DNA of 64,000 nt from Pantoea anthophila. GTDB lineage: Bacteria; Pseudomonadota; Gammaproteobacteria; Enterobacterales; Enterobacteriaceae. The translations under genes and the position numbers were made by a program. Every line of letters begins with the position of its first letter. Positions within the stretch are counted from its first letter, which is position 1. Below, one piece after another: positions 11,851-23,653 of this stretch. The stretch covers positions 98,245-162,244 of the forward strand of contig NZ_VHIZ01000048.1 of assembly GCF_006494375.1 (NCBI RefSeq), given 5' to 3'. The notes beneath the pieces were generated by a model. The model had not been told where the DNA came from, ran no database searches, and was given only the letters and a program-made list of their open reading frames with translations.

Positions 11851-13129
11851 CCAGAATCTTCACATAGGCACTGGCGCGCTGTTCCTGCATCCAGGTCTGC
11901 GCTTCTTCAGCAAATTTACGATTAAACAGCATGCGATAAGCGCGCTCTTTCTGGGCCGCGTCGGTTTTGTCCACCTGGCGGGTATCCAGCAGCTGAATCA
12001 GATGCCAGCCGAAAGAGGAGTGCACCGGCTGGCTGGTCTGGCCTTTCTGCAGACGCAGCAGCGCATCGCGGAAGGCGGGATCAAAGACTTCCGGAGAGGT
12101 CCAGCCGAGATCGCCACCCTGATTCGCCGATCCCGGGTCGTCAGAGTACTGTTTGGCCGCGGCGGCAAAGGTGGTTTTTCCGCTGCGGATATCGGCCGCG
12201 ATCTGTTCCAGCTGCGCCCTGGCCTGATCGTCAGTGAGAACCGGCGATGGTTTCAGCAGAATATGACGAGCGTGCACCTCAGTGACCGAGACGTTCTTAC
12301 TTTCGCCACGCAGGTCGTTCACCTTCAGGATATGGAAGCCCACACCTGAACGCACCGGCCCGACGATGTCGCCTTTTTTCGCCGTTGCCAGCGCCTGGGC
12401 AAACAGGGTCGGTAACTCTTCGATTTTACCCCAGCCCATGTTGCCGCCTTTCAGCGCCTGCGAGTCGGCGGAGTAGGTCACGGCCATTTTGCCGAAATCC
12501 GCACCATTTTTCAGTTCGCCAACCAGCTGTTTCGCCAGCGTTTCCTGCTCATCGACCTGCTGTTGCGTCGGGTTTTCCGGCAGCGGCAGCAGAATGTGGC
12601 TGATGTTCAGCTCGGTTCCCTGGCTGTTCTGGGCGGCAATCTGGGTTGAAAGCGTATCCACTTCCTGCGGCAGGATGGTCACGCGACGACGCACTTCATT
12701 GTTGCGGACTTCGGCAATCATCATCTCTTTGCGGATCTGTGAGCGATAGACGCCATAGTTCATGCCGTCATAAGCCAGACGACTGCGCAGCTGATCCAGC
12801 GTCATGCGGTTCTGTGCGGCGATGTTCTTAATCGCCTGGTCCAGCTGCTCGTCGCTGATCTGGATCCCCGCTTTTTCACCCATCTGCAGAATGATGTTGT
12901 CCATGATCTGGCGTTCCAGAATCTGATGGCGCAGCATTTTATCATCTGGCAACTGCTGACCTGCCTGCCGGGCCTGAGATTTCACCGTGCCCATCATGCC
13001 GTCCACGTCACTCTCAAGAACCACGCCGTTATTGACCACGGCGGCAACTTTATCAACGACTTGTGGTGCTGCGAACGCGGTGTTGGCACTGATTGCCACA
13101 CCAAGAATCAGCATTCTCCAGTTCTTCAT
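11834..13129 (-). CDS. surA: Periplasmic chaperone and peptidyl-prolyl isomerase SurA
   Basis: SurA escorts unfolded outer-membrane proteins, LptD among them, across the periplasm to the BAM complex. The 431-residue protein starts with a signal peptide (cleavage near AFA-APQ, residue 20). It then has an alpha-helical chaperone domain, two parvulin domains (around residues 175-275 and 285-385; [12 protein letters not shown] marks the second) and a C-terminal helix. All parts are complete. It lies 54 bases after lptD, whose product needs it. Confidence 0.98.
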   Translation of the reverse strand: MKNWRMLILGVAISANTAFAAPQVVDKVAAVVNNGVVLESDVDGMMGTVKSQARQAGQQLPDDKMLRHQILERQIMDNIILQMGEKAGIQISDEQLDQAIKNIAAQNRMTLDQLRSRLAYDGMNYGVYRSQIRKEMMIAEVRNNEVRRRVTILPQEVDTLSTQIAAQNSQGTELNISHILLPLPENPTQQQVDEQETLAKQLVGELKNGADFGKMAVTYSADSQALKGGNMGWGKIEELPTLFAQALATAKKGDIVGPVRSGVGFHILKVNDLRGESKNVSVTEVHARHILLKPSPVLTDDQARAQLEQIAADIRSGKTTFAAAAKQYSDDPGSANQGGDLGWTSPEVFDPAFRDALLRLQKGQTSQPVHSSFGWHLIQLLDTRQVDKTDAAQKERAYRMLFNRKFAEEAQTWMQEQRASAYVKILDGNAQ

Positions 13130-13183
13130 ACTTTATCCATTGTTGGTTCCGCACTGCGGGATTGCCTGTCAAACATCACAACA

Positions 13184-15556
13184 TCAGAAAGCGGGCTGGT
13201 AAGGGATAATCCCCTGACGCAGCATATCGTTGGTGCCTAAGCCATAGTTGGAGCTCAGACCACGCAGCTCAATGTTGAATGAGATTTGGTTGTCATATTT
13301 ACTGTCGTCGTTTTCCCAACCGTTAATTTTGCGTTCGTAACCGACCCGAATGGCATAACAGCATGAGCTGTATTGCAGGCCTACCAGCTGCGAAGCCGGA
13401 CGGCTGTTGCGGGTATCGTAGTAATACGCGCCTACCACGGACCATGCATCCGCAATCGGCCAGCTGGCCGTGGTGCCCACCTGTGAAATCCCATTTTTGA
13501 AGATAGGATTGGTCACCAGGCTGCTGTCGTTCAGCGCAGTTGCGACATATTCCGGGCTGCTGTAACGGTAGCTCAGCTGCACCATGCGATCGGCATCACG
13601 ACGATATTCCAGTACGGTATTGCCCTGGGAAACGTTGTCGAGTTTGGTGTCATACTGCAACCCACCCCGGACGCCCCAGCGATCGCTGATTTTCCAGTAT
13701 GTATCGCCAGCCCAGATCAGGCTGCCGGTATCATCTTCTTTACTGGTCTGATTCACACCAGTACGAGAAGGGGTAAACGAGTAGATTTGACCTACAGAAA
13801 CGTTAAAACGTTCAACCAGATCGGCATCATAAATGCGTGTGGTGACGCCGGTGGCCACTTCGTTAGCCGACGCGATACGATCCAGGCCGCTGTAGGTGCG
13901 GTCGCGGAACAGCCCGGTGTAGTCGGTCTGCAGCAACGTTGAGTCGTATGGATAGATGTTGCTCTGATTGCGGTACGGGATATAGAGGTACTGCACCCGC
14001 GGCTCCAGCGTCTGGGTATAGCCCGCCGCGGAGTCCATATCGCGGTCAAAGACCAGACGGCCATCAACTTTAAACTGCGGCAGGGTGCGGTTTACCGACT
14101 CATCCAGATCGCCACTTTTGCCGTTGCGGTTCGCAAAGTTGTTGTTGTAGTAATCAACATTGGTCTGCTGATAGTGGGTTGCCAGGAATTTCGCTTCGGT
14201 ATCCAGGCTCGCCCAGCCGTTTGACAGCGGCAGGTTCAGCGTTGGCTCTACGTGCAAACGGGTCGCTTCAGGATAGCGATCGCTGACGTTGGTGAATTTC
14301 ACCGCCTGCGCATAGATCCGGCCATCAAACGGACCGATATCGTTCTGATAGAGATTGACGTCCAGCTGCGGCATGGCGCGGTAAACGTTGCTATTACTGG
14401 TGTTACCAAATACCTGGAAATCTTTGCTGGAGAGCGTCGCATCCCAGTTGGTGTCCGCGTAGCCAATACTGAATTTCTGCGTGGCGTAGTTGTCAGTCGA
14501 GCTGTAGTACTTCGAGTCGAGGTCGTTGAAGTAGTAGCTATCGCTGACCTTGGTGTAGTCCGCGCTGAAACGCCAGTGTTTATCGTAGACACCCGCATGA
14601 CGCCAGTAGAACAGCCAGCGATCGGAGCTGTCATCTTCGGCGATGCCGCGCAGCGCTTTATCTTTGTCGTACTGCTTGTCTGAGCCGAGGTAGTCGAACT
14701 CCATCAGACCTGCGCCCAGCTCTGTCAGATAACGGAATTCATTCTCAAACTTCATGCCGCGCTTGCTGATGTAGTGCGGCGTAATAGTGGCATCGGCCTG
14801 CGGCGCGATGTTCCAGTAGTAGGGCAGGATGAACTCAAAGCCGTTGTTGCTGCCATATTTGGCATTCGGGATCAGGAAGCCGGAGCGACGACGGTCGCCA
14901 ATCGGTAACTGCAGATAGGGACTGTAGAACACCGGAACGGAACCGAGTTTAAAGCGGGCGTTCCAGATCTCGGCCACTTCCTCTTCGCGGTCCTGAATCA
15001 CTTCGGAACCGACCACGCTCCAGCTGTTGGAGCCAGGCAGACAGGAGGTAAAGGTGCCATTTTCCAGAATGGTGTAGCGGTTATCACCGCGCAGTTTCAT
15101 CTGATCGGCGGTGCCGCGACCCTGACGATCCACCATCTGGTACTGACCGTTCCAGACGTTGGTATCTTTACTGTTCAGATTTGACCAGGCTTTCGGACCT
15201 TTCAGGATGACCTGGTTATCATCGTAATGCACATTACCCAGGGCATCGACGGTACGAACCGGCGTGGTCTGGCCCTCCTGCTGACGCTGATGAAGCTGAA
15301 CTTCATCGGCCTGCATACGGCTGTTGCCCTGCTCGATATTCACATTGCCTGTGAAGACCGCATCATCGGGATAGTTCCCTTTGGCAGCGTCGGAGTGAAT
15401 GGTGACAGGCAACTGATTGGTATCGCCATTCACCAGCGGGCGGTTGTAACTCGGCACGCCTAACATACACTGCGACATCAGATCGTCGGCAACGGCTTGC
15501 TGGCTAATGGCTGCGCCGATCAGTGTGGCCAGCAGGGTAGGTATATGTTTTTTCAT
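13184..15556 (-). CDS. lptD: LPS assembly outer-membrane protein LptD
   Basis: LptD forms the outer-membrane barrel that, with LptE inside, inserts lipopolysaccharide into the outer leaflet. I chose the ATG at 15556 because it gives [14 protein letters not shown], which matches the E. coli N-terminus, and a signal peptide cleaved at QQAVA-DD. Upstream in-frame ATGs at 15592 and 15577 would add residues before that signal. The resulting protein is 790 residues. An N-terminal periplasmic jellyroll is followed by a large barrel. The four disulphide-forming cysteines can be seen: one in LMSQCMLG after the signal, one in FTSCLPGS, and the pair in YSSCCYAIR near the end. It heads the operon. Confidence 0.96.
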   Translation of the reverse strand: MKKHIPTLLATLIGAAISQQAVADDLMSQCMLGVPSYNRPLVNGDTNQLPVTIHSDAAKGNYPDDAVFTGNVNIEQGNSRMQADEVQLHQRQQEGQTTPVRTVDALGNVHYDDNQVILKGPKAWSNLNSKDTNVWNGQYQMVDRQGRGTADQMKLRGDNRYTILENGTFTSCLPGSNSWSVVGSEVIQDREEEVAEIWNARFKLGSVPVFYSPYLQLPIGDRRRSGFLIPNAKYGSNNGFEFILPYYWNIAPQADATITPHYISKRGMKFENEFRYLTELGAGLMEFDYLGSDKQYDKDKALRGIAEDDSSDRWLFYWRHAGVYDKHWRFSADYTKVSDSYYFNDLDSKYYSSTDNYATQKFSIGYADTNWDATLSSKDFQVFGNTSNSNVYRAMPQLDVNLYQNDIGPFDGRIYAQAVKFTNVSDRYPEATRLHVEPTLNLPLSNGWASLDTEAKFLATHYQQTNVDYYNNNFANRNGKSGDLDESVNRTLPQFKVDGRLVFDRDMDSAAGYTQTLEPRVQYLYIPYRNQSNIYPYDSTLLQTDYTGLFRDRTYSGLDRIASANEVATGVTTRIYDADLVERFNVSVGQIYSFTPSRTGVNQTSKEDDTGSLIWAGDTYWKISDRWGVRGGLQYDTKLDNVSQGNTVLEYRRDADRMVQLSYRYSSPEYVATALNDSSLVTNPIFKNGISQVGTTASWPIADAWSVVGAYYYDTRNSRPASQLVGLQYSSCCYAIRVGYERKINGWENDDSKYDNQISFNIELRGLSSNYGLGTNDMLRQGIIPYQPAF

Positions 15557-15738
15557 ACGCGGTATCGAGAATTCCATGAAAACTGGCATCATGCCGACAA
15601 TCGGGTCAGAGACTAACTTACTGCCCGGCGTTGCGCCAGTGTTAATCCTGGTCAGTCAGCGTTGCCGTTAGGCGCTGAGATAAATGACAGGTATGATAAT
15701 GCAATTTTCAGCCGCAAGCATGGCGAATTGAGGAGTTT

Positions 15739-16551
15739 ATGCGCTACTGGGGAAAAGTTGTGGGTCTGGCGCTGGGATTACTTTCCGGTGCAGGCTTCTG
15801 GGGTATTGTGATCGGTTTGATCATTGGCCATATGTTTGACAAAGTGCGCGGCGCGCAAGGCAAGGCTTACTTCTCAAATAATCAGACCCGACAGACGCTG
15901 TTTTTCAGCACCACCTTTCAGGTCATGGGCCATCTGACCAAGTCAAAAGGGCGCGTTACCGAAGCGGATATTCAGATTGCATCGCTGCTCATGGAGCGGA
16001 TGCAGCTGCACGGTGACTCGCGCACCGCCGCCCAGCGCGCATTTCGCGAAGGCAAGCAGGCAGATTACCCGTTACGCAGCAAACTGCGGGAACTGCGCAG
16101 CGCCTGTTTTGGCCGGTTCGATCTGATTCGCATGTTCCTGGAAATTCAGATTCAGGCTGCCTTTGCCGACGGTTCCCTGCATCCCAATGAGCGGCAGGTG
16201 CTCTATGTCATCGCCGAGGAACTGGGCATTTCACGCGTTCAGTTCGATCAGTTCCTGCGCATGATGGAAGGCGGCCAGCAGTTCGGCGGCGGACAGCGCA
16301 GTGGCAATGGTGGCTTTCAGCAGGCGCAACGTGGACCAACGCTGGAAGATGCCTGCAGCGTGCTGGGTGTGAAGAGCAGCGATGACGCCACCACCATCAA
16401 GCGCGCATACCGCAAGCTGATGAGCGAGCATCATCCCGACAAGCTGGTGGCGAAGGGGCTGCCGCCAGAGATGATGGAGATGGCGAAGCAGAAGGCGCAG
16501 GAAATTCAGGCGGCGTACGATCTGATTCGCAAAGAAAAAGGCTTTAAGTAA
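15739..16551 (+). CDS. djlA: Membrane-anchored DnaJ-like co-chaperone DjlA
   Basis: DjlA is a type III DnaK co-chaperone with one N-terminal membrane helix (residues about 7-30, glycine-rich [15 protein letters not shown]). A central TerB-like helical domain follows, then a glycine/glutamine-rich linker ([15 protein letters not shown] near 180) and a C-terminal J domain. The J domain has the HPD motif in EHHPDKL near residue 232, which stimulates DnaK ATPase. At 270 residues it matches E. coli. In E. coli its overproduction induces capsule genes through RcsCB. GAGGAG precedes the ATG. It is divergent from lptD across a 182-bp gap and convergent with rluA. Confidence 0.96.
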   Translation: MRYWGKVVGLALGLLSGAGFWGIVIGLIIGHMFDKVRGAQGKAYFSNNQTRQTLFFSTTFQVMGHLTKSKGRVTEADIQIASLLMERMQLHGDSRTAAQRAFREGKQADYPLRSKLRELRSACFGRFDLIRMFLEIQIQAAFADGSLHPNERQVLYVIAEELGISRVQFDQFLRMMEGGQQFGGGQRSGNGGFQQAQRGPTLEDACSVLGVKSSDDATTIKRAYRKLMSEHHPDKLVAKGLPPEMMEMAKQKAQEIQAAYDLIRKEKGFK

Positions 16552-16563
16552 TCGCGCCTCTCT

Positions 16564-16584
16564 CCGCCTCTCAGAAGGAGGCGG
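16564..16584. terminator. Hairpin between convergent djlA and rluA
   Basis: A 7-bp stem CCGCCTC / GAGGCGG with a 7-base loop lies in the 51-bp gap between the djlA and rluA stops. There is no T tract, so it is a weak terminator candidate at best. Confidence 0.3.
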
Positions 16585-16602
16585 CCAGGCGTACCGCCCC
16601 CC

Positions 16603-17256
16603 TTAAAAATCGGCGGGCTGACGAAACGTCATGGCATTACCGAATGCCGGATGGGTGATGGTCAGTGACTCCGCGTGCAGCAGCAGGCGCGGTGCCATCG
16701 CCCTGGCGTCCGGATGGGCATAGAAGTTGTCGCCCAGAATCGGATGGCCCAGGGCCAGCATATGCACCCGCAGCTGGTGCGAGCGGCCGGTAATCGGCTT
16801 CAGCGAAACGCGCGCACTGTTATCCGCACGATATTCCAGCACCTGATACTCCGTCTGCGCGGCTTTGCCGTTTTCGAAGCAGACCATCTGCTTCGGACGA
16901 TTGGGCCAGTCGCAAATCAGCGGCAGATCAACCACTCCCTCCTCCTTCTCCGGATGACCCCAGATGCAGGCCACATAGGTCTTGGCGGGTTCCCGCTCGC
17001 GAAATTGCCGTTTCAGCTCACGCTCAGCCGCCTTGGTCAGGGCGACGACCATCACACCACTGGTCGCCATATCCAGCCGGTGAACCGATTCCGCCTGCGG
17101 AAAATCACGCTGTATCCGCGTCATCACACTATCTTTGTGCTCATCCAGCCGACCGGGTACCGAGAGCAGACCGCTGGGTTTATTCACCACCATGATATGC
17201 GCATCCTGATAAAGGATGTGCAGCCAGGGTTCACGCGGTGGATTGTAAGGTTCCAT
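16603..17256 (-). CDS. rluA: Dual-specificity 23S rRNA and tRNA pseudouridine synthase RluA
   Basis: RluA makes pseudouridine 746 in 23S rRNA and position 32 in several tRNAs. The 217-residue protein has the family catalytic motif HRLDMATSG, in which the Asp is the nucleophile, and the RluA-type KPITGRSHQLRVHM segment near residue 157. I chose the ATG at 17256, with GGA upstream. An in-frame TTG at 17268 would add four residues but falls in the rapA terminator T tract. It is probably expressed from a promoter within or before rapA. Confidence 0.95.
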   Translation of the reverse strand: MEPYNPPREPWLHILYQDAHIMVVNKPSGLLSVPGRLDEHKDSVMTRIQRDFPQAESVHRLDMATSGVMVVALTKAAERELKRQFREREPAKTYVACIWGHPEKEEGVVDLPLICDWPNRPKQMVCFENGKAAQTEYQVLEYRADNSARVSLKPITGRSHQLRVHMLALGHPILGDNFYAHPDARAMAPRLLLHAESLTITHPAFGNAMTFRQPADF

Positions 17257-17264
17257 AGGGCTTT

Positions 17265-17291
17265 CCAAAAATAAGGGGCCGGAAGGCCCCT
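17265..17291 (-). terminator. rapA terminator
   Basis: Read on the minus strand, a 7-bp stem AGGGGCC / GGCCCCT with a TTCC loop begins five bases after the rapA stop. It is followed by TTATTTTT. The T tract runs up to the rluA start region, so some rluA expression may come from read-through. Confidence 0.75.
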
Positions 17292-17295
17292 GAGC

Positions 17296-20202
17296 TTACT
17301 GGTGAGTCACCACAATCAGGCGCAGCGCGTCGAGACGCCAGTTGGCCTGATCCAGGCTTTCCAGCACCTGTTCACGGTTGCTTTCCAGCGCCTCGATCTC
17401 ATCTTCACGGATGTTCGGGTTCACCGCTTTCAGCGCGTTGAGACGGGAAAGCTCTGCACCCAGCTTTTCATTCGCCTCGGCCCGCGCCGCTTCAATCACC
17501 GCACGTGCTTCGCTGACCACGCTCTCTTCACCCTGGGTGAGGATCGCATGCACATCCTGCTGCACCGCATTGACCAGTTTGCTGGCGGTGTGGCGGTTAA
17601 CCGCATTCAGCTGGCGGTTAAAGCTTTCGAACTCCACTTTCCCGGCCAGGTTGGTGCCGTTGCGATCGAGCAGCAGACGGATAGGCGTCGGTGGCAGGAA
17701 GCGGGTCAGCTGCAGATGCTTCGGAGCCTGCGCTTCCACCACGTAGATCAGCTCAACCAGCAGCGTGCCGACCGGCAGCGCCTTGTTCTTCAGCAGTGAC
17801 AGCGCGGAGCTGCCGGTGTCACCCGACAGGATCAGATCCAGGCCATTACGAATCAGCGGATGTTCCCAGGTGATGAACTGAGTATCCTCGCGGGAGAGCG
17901 CCTGATCGCGGTTGAAGGTGATGGTGCAGCCATCTTCCGGCAGGCCAGGGAAATCGGGCACCAGCATGTGGTCGGAAGGGGTCAGCACAATCAGGTTATC
18001 GCTGCGATCTTCCTGATTGATACCGACAATATCAAACAGGTTCAGCGCGAAGTTCACCAGACCGGTGTCGTTATCCTGCTCGCTGATGGCGTTCGCCAGC
18101 AGCTGAGCCGATTCGCCGCCGTTAGAGTTCAGCTCCAGCAGACGATCGCGGCCCTGTTCCAGCTGCGATTTCAGCGCCTCGTGCTGTTTACGGCACTCCG
18201 CGATAAAGCTGTCAAAGCCTTCACTGTTTTCCGGCGCGGCTAAATAGCCGATCAGCTGCTGATGCACGCTGTCGTAGATGGTACGACCGGTCGGGCAGGT
18301 GTGCTCGAACGCGTCCAGACCTTCATGATACCAGCGCAGCAGCACCGCCTGAGCAGTCTGCTCCAGCCACGGCACCAGAATCTGAATATCGTGCGCCTGA
18401 CCAATACGGTCAAGACGGCCGATACGCTGCTCCAGCAGATCCGGGTTAAAGGGCAGGTCGAACATCACCAGGCGGCTGGCAAACTGGAAGTTACGGCCTT
18501 CAGAACCGATTTCGGAGCAGAGCAGAACCTGTGCGCCATTCTCTTCCGAGGCAAACCATGCGGCAGCACGGTCACGCTCAATGATCGACAGGCCTTCGTG
18601 GAACACCGCCGCCCGGATGCCTTCGCGCTCGCGCAGCACCTGCTCCAGCTGCAGCGCCGTGGCCGCTTTGGCGCAGATGACCAGCACTTTCTCTTTACGG
18701 TTACTGGTGAGATAGCCCATCAGCCATTCCACACGCGGATCGAAGTTCCACCAGGTGCCGCTGTCGCCTTCAAACTCCTGATAAATCTGCTCCGGGTAGA
18801 GCAGGTCACGCGCCCGCTCCTCGGCGCTTTTGCGCGTGCCCATAATGCCGGAAACTTTGATGGCCGTCTGATACTGCGCAGGCAGTGGCAGGCGGATCTG
18901 ATGCAGTTCGCGTTTCGGGAAACCTTTCACACCGTTACGGGTGTTGCGGAACAGGACGCGGCTGGTGCCATGGCGATCCATCAGCATGGCGATCAGCTCC
19001 TGACGCGCCTCCAGCTTGCCCTCACGATCGCTGTTGGCGACCTGCAGCAGCGGCTCGATATCCTCTTCGCCCACCAGATCGTTGATCCGGTTCATCTCCT
19101 CCTGGGAGATCGCCTGGTCAGCCAGCAGCGCTGTTACCGCATCAGCAATCGGACGGAAATGCTGCTGCTCTTCAACAAAGGCAGCAAAATCATGGAAACG
19201 GTCCGGATCGAGCAGGCGCAGACGGGCAAAGTGGCTCTCCATGCCGAGCTGTTCCGGCGTCGCCGTCAGCAGCAGCACCCCGGCCGTTTTCTCAGCCAGT
19301 TTTTCGATGACCAGATATTCACGGCTGGGTTCGCCTTCGGACCAGGCCAGGTGGTGCGCTTCATCCACCACCAGCAGATCCCATTCGGCATCGGCCAGCA
19401 GTTCAAGGCGCTGTTTGTTACGGCGAACAAAGTCGAGCGAACAGATGATGAGCTGTTCCGTTTCAAACGGATTATCGCTGTCGTGCTGCGCTTCGGTGTA
19501 GCGGTCATCATCAAACAGGGCGAAACGCAGGTTAAAGCGGCGCAGCATCTCGACCAGCCACTGATGCTGTAAGGTTTCAGGCACCACGATGAGTACCCGC
19601 TCGGCACGACCCGCCAGCAGCTGCTGCTGAATGATCATCCCGGCTTCAATGGTTTTACCCAGGCCCACTTCATCGGCCAGCAGTACGCGTGGCGCGTGGC
19701 GGCGACCCACATCGTGTGCGATATGCAGCTGATGAGGGATCAGGTTGGTGCGCATGCCGCGTAACCCGCTGATCGGCAGACGGTATTGCTCACTCTGGTA
19801 TTTGCGTGCGCGGAAGCGCAGGGCAAAGCGGTCCATGCGGTCGAGCTGACCAGCAAACAGACGATCCTGCGGCTTACTGAACACCAGCTTGCTGTCGAGC
19901 ATCACTTCACGCAGGATCACATCGCTTTCTTCAGTATCCAGTCGGGTACCGATATAGGTCATCAGGTCATTTTCGTTGCGGACTTCATCGACGCGCATCT
20001 GCCAGCCTTCGTGACTGGTGATGGTATCACCCGGGTTAAAGATGACGCGGGTAACCGGCGAATCGTTGCGGGCGTAGAGGCGGTTTTCCCCCGTGGCCGG
20101 AAACAGCAGGGTGATCATGCGGGTATCGATCGCCACCACGGTGCCCAGTCCCAGTTCACTTTCCGTATCACTAATCCAGCGCTGACCTAATGTAAAAACC
20201 AT
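17296..20202 (-). CDS. rapA: RNA polymerase-associated SWI2/SNF2 ATPase RapA
   Basis: RapA (HepA) binds core RNA polymerase and promotes its recycling after transcription. The 968-residue length equals E. coli. An N-terminal pair of Tudor-like domains is followed by the SWI2/SNF2 helicase core: the Walker A segment [15 protein letters not shown] near residue 175, the DEAH box [10 protein letters not shown] near 280, and helicase-C motifs ending in [19 protein letters not shown] near 590. A long C-terminal region completes the protein. It lies downstream of polB on the same strand, separated by 152 bases. Confidence 0.98.
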   Translation of the reverse strand: MVFTLGQRWISDTESELGLGTVVAIDTRMITLLFPATGENRLYARNDSPVTRVIFNPGDTITSHEGWQMRVDEVRNENDLMTYIGTRLDTEESDVILREVMLDSKLVFSKPQDRLFAGQLDRMDRFALRFRARKYQSEQYRLPISGLRGMRTNLIPHQLHIAHDVGRRHAPRVLLADEVGLGKTIEAGMIIQQQLLAGRAERVLIVVPETLQHQWLVEMLRRFNLRFALFDDDRYTEAQHDSDNPFETEQLIICSLDFVRRNKQRLELLADAEWDLLVVDEAHHLAWSEGEPSREYLVIEKLAEKTAGVLLLTATPEQLGMESHFARLRLLDPDRFHDFAAFVEEQQHFRPIADAVTALLADQAISQEEMNRINDLVGEEDIEPLLQVANSDREGKLEARQELIAMLMDRHGTSRVLFRNTRNGVKGFPKRELHQIRLPLPAQYQTAIKVSGIMGTRKSAEERARDLLYPEQIYQEFEGDSGTWWNFDPRVEWLMGYLTSNRKEKVLVICAKAATALQLEQVLREREGIRAAVFHEGLSIIERDRAAAWFASEENGAQVLLCSEIGSEGRNFQFASRLVMFDLPFNPDLLEQRIGRLDRIGQAHDIQILVPWLEQTAQAVLLRWYHEGLDAFEHTCPTGRTIYDSVHQQLIGYLAAPENSEGFDSFIAECRKQHEALKSQLEQGRDRLLELNSNGGESAQLLANAISEQDNDTGLVNFALNLFDIVGINQEDRSDNLIVLTPSDHMLVPDFPGLPEDGCTITFNRDQALSREDTQFITWEHPLIRNGLDLILSGDTGSSALSLLKNKALPVGTLLVELIYVVEAQAPKHLQLTRFLPPTPIRLLLDRNGTNLAGKVEFESFNRQLNAVNRHTASKLVNAVQQDVHAILTQGEESVVSEARAVIEAARAEANEKLGAELSRLNALKAVNPNIREDEIEALESNREQVLESLDQANWRLDALRLIVVTHQ

Positions 20203-20354
20203 ATATTTTTAGCTCGAATTTTAACGTTTTTAGAGGTGTTCCCGAATCTCAGGCAATAGCGTTACCGCCAGACAACAAGGTCTGGAGCGTGCATAAGAGC
20301 GGTGAGTTTCAGGAAGGGCGCTATGGTACTGGATGGCAGGGCATTCGTCACCTG

Positions 20355-22709
20355 TCAAAAAAGCCCCAGTTGCCCCGTAATCAGTGTAGCAAAATCTCCT
20401 CCGACAAAGGGCAGGATCCCCTCTGCCACCGGCTGCAGCTGCTTCGTCACATAGTGGTCATAGTCGAGCGGCGTACTGCGCGCCTCCAGCGGTTCGGGGC
20501 CAGCCGTAGCCATGACGTAACGAATCCGGCCGCCGTTCTGATACTGCAGTGGACGGTTCAGTTTGCGATTCTGCTCATCAGCCAGCCGGGCGGCGCGCAC
20601 GTGCGGGGGCACATTTCGTTCATACTCCTTCAGCGGACGCCGCAGGCGCTTTTTGTAGATCAGCTGATCGTCCAGCTCGCCCGCCAGCAGCTGCGCCACG
20701 GTCTCCCGGATGTAATCCTGCCACGGCTCGCGGTGGAAAATACGGTGGTAGAGCTGCTGCTGAAATGTTTTGGCCAGCGGCGTCCAGTCGGTTCGCACCG
20801 ACTCCAGCCCCTTAAAGACCATGCGCGCACCGTCGGCGTCACGAATCAGTCCGGCGTAGCGTTTCTTGCTGCCCTGTTCCGCGCCGCGAATGGTCGGCAT
20901 CAGAAAACGGCAGAAGTGGTTTTCATACTCCAGTTCCAGTGCGCTGGTCAGTCCCAGCGTCTGCTGCAGGTGATCGCGCCACCAGGCATTCACTTTCTGC
21001 ACCAGCTGATGACCAATGGCAGCGGCCCGCTCCTCATCATGGGCCGACTTCAGCCAGACAAAGGTGGAGTCGGTGTCACCATAGATGACGTCGTAGCCTT
21101 CCGCTTCGATCAGCGCGCGGGTCTGCTGCATGATGGCGTGACCGCGCAGGGTAATTGAGGAGGCGAGTCGCGGATCGAAGAAGCGGCAGGCGCTGGTGCC
21201 CAGCACTCCGTAAAAGGCGTTCATGATGATCTTCAGTGCCTGTGACAGCGGCTGATTGTTCTGTTTTTTCGCCGCTTCGCGCCCCAGCCAGATCTGTTCA
21301 ACCATCGCCGGCAGGCAGTGGGTGTGGCGAGAGAAGCGCGCTTCCCGGAAACCGGCAACCGAATCCGCATCATCAGGATGGGCCAGACCCTCCACCAGAC
21401 CCACCGGGTCGATCAGGAAGGTGCGGATAATCGACGGATAGAGGCTTTTGTAATCCAGTACCAGCACCGAGTCGTAGAGACCGGGACGCGAATCCATGAC
21501 ATAACCGCCCGGACTCGCTTCCGGGGCCACCTCACCCATATTGGGCGCGACAAACCCGACACGGTGCATGCGCGGAATATAGAGGTGACTGAACGCCGCC
21601 ACCGAACCGCCATGGCGGTCCACGGCCAGACCATTGACCGCCGCGCGCTCCAGCAGAAACGGCATGATCGCCGTTTTGTGGAAGATGCGCGTCACCAGTT
21701 CACAATCTTTCAGGTTGTAGCGCGCCAGCGCCGGTTTATCGTTGGCAAACCGCCAGTTGATCTCCTCCATGCGGTGCCAGGGATTGTCGATCGCTTTGCC
21801 TTCACCCAGCAGCTGCTGCGACACCGACTCCAGGCTGAACGACGGAAAATCCCAGAACGCCGATTTCAGTGCGTCGATGCCATCAATGATCAGGCGGCCG
21901 CTGGCCTGCGCGAAAAAAACGCCTGGCTTGAAGCCATGTTCCCGCCACTCCAGCGCCGTCTGCTGGCGGCCAAGACGCAGCGGAATGCCGTAGCGGTCGG
22001 CATGTTTCTGCAGCACCCGCAGGTCAAACTGCACCACGTTCCAGCCAATCAGGACATCCGGGTCATGCTCTGCAAACCACTGGTTCAGGGCTTCCAGCAG
22101 CTGTGGCCGGCTGTCGAGATAGATCAGGTCGAAATCCAGCGTGCTGGCATCGCCGTTAGCGGGGCCGAGCATGTAGACCTGGCGCTGACCGCAGCCCTCC
22201 AGTCCGATGCAGTAGAGCTCGCCATGCTGGGTGGTTTCAATATCCAGCGAGACCCATTTCAGCGGCGGGCGATAGTCGGGATGTGGCTTAAGCCGCGCGT
22301 TGACCAGCGTGTCGCCCTGCTGCTCGCCATCAAACCAGACGGGGGCGGTAATAAAGCGCTCCATCAGATAGCGTTCCGGCGGGCGGATATCTGCCTCGTA
22401 GATCGGAATCCCCTGTTCGCGCAGCCGTTTTTCGATGCGCTGCAGCTGACGATGCTGCTGGCAGTAGAGGCCCAGCACCGGACGGTGACGAAAATCTTTC
22501 AGCGCCAGCGGCTGGATACGCAGCTGGCGTTCCTCTCTCTGCAGCTCGCTGATCTGCGCCTGATATTCCGCAGGCACAAAAGCGACAGACTCCTGCACAG
22601 GCAGCACCACGCGCTGCGCGCCCGCATCGGTGGCGAGCCAGAGGATAATTTCGGTGCCATTCGGGCTGTCGCGCCAGTGGCGGGTGAGCAGAAAACCTGC
22701 GCGGGGCAT
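20355..22709 (-). CDS. polB: DNA polymerase II
   Basis: Pol II is a family B polymerase that restarts and bypasses stalled forks; in E. coli it is induced by DNA damage. The 784-residue protein has the 3-5 exonuclease motif [11 protein letters not shown] near residue 153, polymerase motif [11 protein letters not shown] near 420, motif B around [12 protein letters not shown] near 490, and motif C YGDTDSTF near 545. The upstream 175-bp gap to dedA contains a half LexA-like site, CTGTATAAATAT (22771-22782, minus strand). Its right half is poor, so SOS control is not shown by the sequence. In E. coli the ara operon adjoins polB; here dedA does. Confidence 0.97.
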   Translation of the reverse strand: MPRAGFLLTRHWRDSPNGTEIILWLATDAGAQRVVLPVQESVAFVPAEYQAQISELQREERQLRIQPLALKDFRHRPVLGLYCQQHRQLQRIEKRLREQGIPIYEADIRPPERYLMERFITAPVWFDGEQQGDTLVNARLKPHPDYRPPLKWVSLDIETTQHGELYCIGLEGCGQRQVYMLGPANGDASTLDFDLIYLDSRPQLLEALNQWFAEHDPDVLIGWNVVQFDLRVLQKHADRYGIPLRLGRQQTALEWREHGFKPGVFFAQASGRLIIDGIDALKSAFWDFPSFSLESVSQQLLGEGKAIDNPWHRMEEINWRFANDKPALARYNLKDCELVTRIFHKTAIMPFLLERAAVNGLAVDRHGGSVAAFSHLYIPRMHRVGFVAPNMGEVAPEASPGGYVMDSRPGLYDSVLVLDYKSLYPSIIRTFLIDPVGLVEGLAHPDDADSVAGFREARFSRHTHCLPAMVEQIWLGREAAKKQNNQPLSQALKIIMNAFYGVLGTSACRFFDPRLASSITLRGHAIMQQTRALIEAEGYDVIYGDTDSTFVWLKSAHDEERAAAIGHQLVQKVNAWWRDHLQQTLGLTSALELEYENHFCRFLMPTIRGAEQGSKKRYAGLIRDADGARMVFKGLESVRTDWTPLAKTFQQQLYHRIFHREPWQDYIRETVAQLLAGELDDQLIYKKRLRRPLKEYERNVPPHVRAARLADEQNRKLNRPLQYQNGGRIRYVMATAGPEPLEARSTPLDYDHYVTKQLQPVAEGILPFVGGDFATLITGQLGLF

Positions 22710-22884
22710 AGTCAGATGTTCTCCGGACGCCGTGTTTCAGGGATAAGTAAACAACCTGAGTATATCATGGATATTTATACAGTTCCTGTCGCCACGATTT
22801 GTCAACATTGTCCTACAATTCTTGCCTTGACGCTGTGTGGCTGGCTCTGGACAATCCAGCCTTCTGCTTTGACTAAGGACCACT

Positions 22885-23649
22885 ATGGAAGCCTGGATTC
22901 AACAACTGATTACGCAGTCCCTGGAGTGGGCGCTGTTTGCCGTTGCGCTGGTGACGTTTCTGGAGTCGCTGGCGCTGGTCGGGCTGTTGCTGCCAGGTAC
23001 GGTGATGATGGCCAGCCTGGGCGCGCTGGTCGGCAGTGGCGAGCTTGGCCTTTATCCTGCCTGGGCGGCGGGCTTTGCGGGCTGCCTGATCGGTGACTGG
23101 GTTTCCTACGGTATCGGCTGGAAATTCCAGGGGCCGCTGCACCGCTGGAAGTATCTGCAAAAGTACAAAGGCCTGCTGGATAAAACCGAGCATGCCCTGC
23201 ATCAGCACAGTATGTTTACCATCCTGGTCGGACGTTTTGTCGGCCCCACGCGGCCGCTAATCCCGCTGGCGGCCGGTATGCTGGAGCTGCCGGTACGTAA
23301 ATTTCTGCCGCCTAATCTCATCGGCTGTCTTCTCTGGCCACCGATCTATCTGCTGCCCGGCATTCTGGCCGGGGTGGCGATTGACGTGCCAAAAGCGGCG
23401 CAGGGCGGCAGCTTTAAATGGCTGTTACTCGGCGCAGCGCTGCTGATCTGGCTTGGCGGCTGGTTAGGCTGGCGCTGGTGGCGCAGTGGCAAAAGCCGTG
23501 ACTGGGCCACCGCCTGGCTGCCCCCGGCGCGCCTGCGCTGGGCTGGCCCGCTGGGGCTGGCGATCGCCGTGGCGGCGTTTGTCGCGATCCAGTTCCATCC
23601 GATGATGCCGGTTTTCCGCCATCTGCTGTGGCAGGTTTTCATCGCCTGA
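22885..23649 (+). CDS. yabI: DedA-family membrane protein YabI
   Basis: The protein belongs to the DedA/SNARE-associated family. These polytopic inner-membrane proteins are linked to proton motive force maintenance and, in several members, to undecaprenyl-phosphate or phospholipid flipping. The 254-residue length equals YabI. The family core is seen in FLESLALVGLLLPGTVMM near residue 31 and GRFVGPTRPLIPLAAGM near 112. About five to six membrane segments are visible. AAGGA precedes the ATG. In E. coli it also adjoins thiQ. The individual substrate is unknown. Confidence 0.93.
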   Translation: MEAWIQQLITQSLEWALFAVALVTFLESLALVGLLLPGTVMMASLGALVGSGELGLYPAWAAGFAGCLIGDWVSYGIGWKFQGPLHRWKYLQKYKGLLDKTEHALHQHSMFTILVGRFVGPTRPLIPLAAGMLELPVRKFLPPNLIGCLLWPPIYLLPGILAGVAIDVPKAAQGGSFKWLLLGAALLIWLGGWLGWRWWRSGKSRDWATAWLPPARLRWAGPLGLAIAVAAFVAIQFHPMMPVFRHLLWQVFIA

Positions 23650-23653
23650 GCCG

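Noticed and set aside
22759..22787. LexA (SOS) box before polB
   Set aside because: CTGTATAAATAT provides one half-site, but the expected ACAG partner reads CCAT. Too weak to report as an operator, although polB is SOS-controlled in E. coli.
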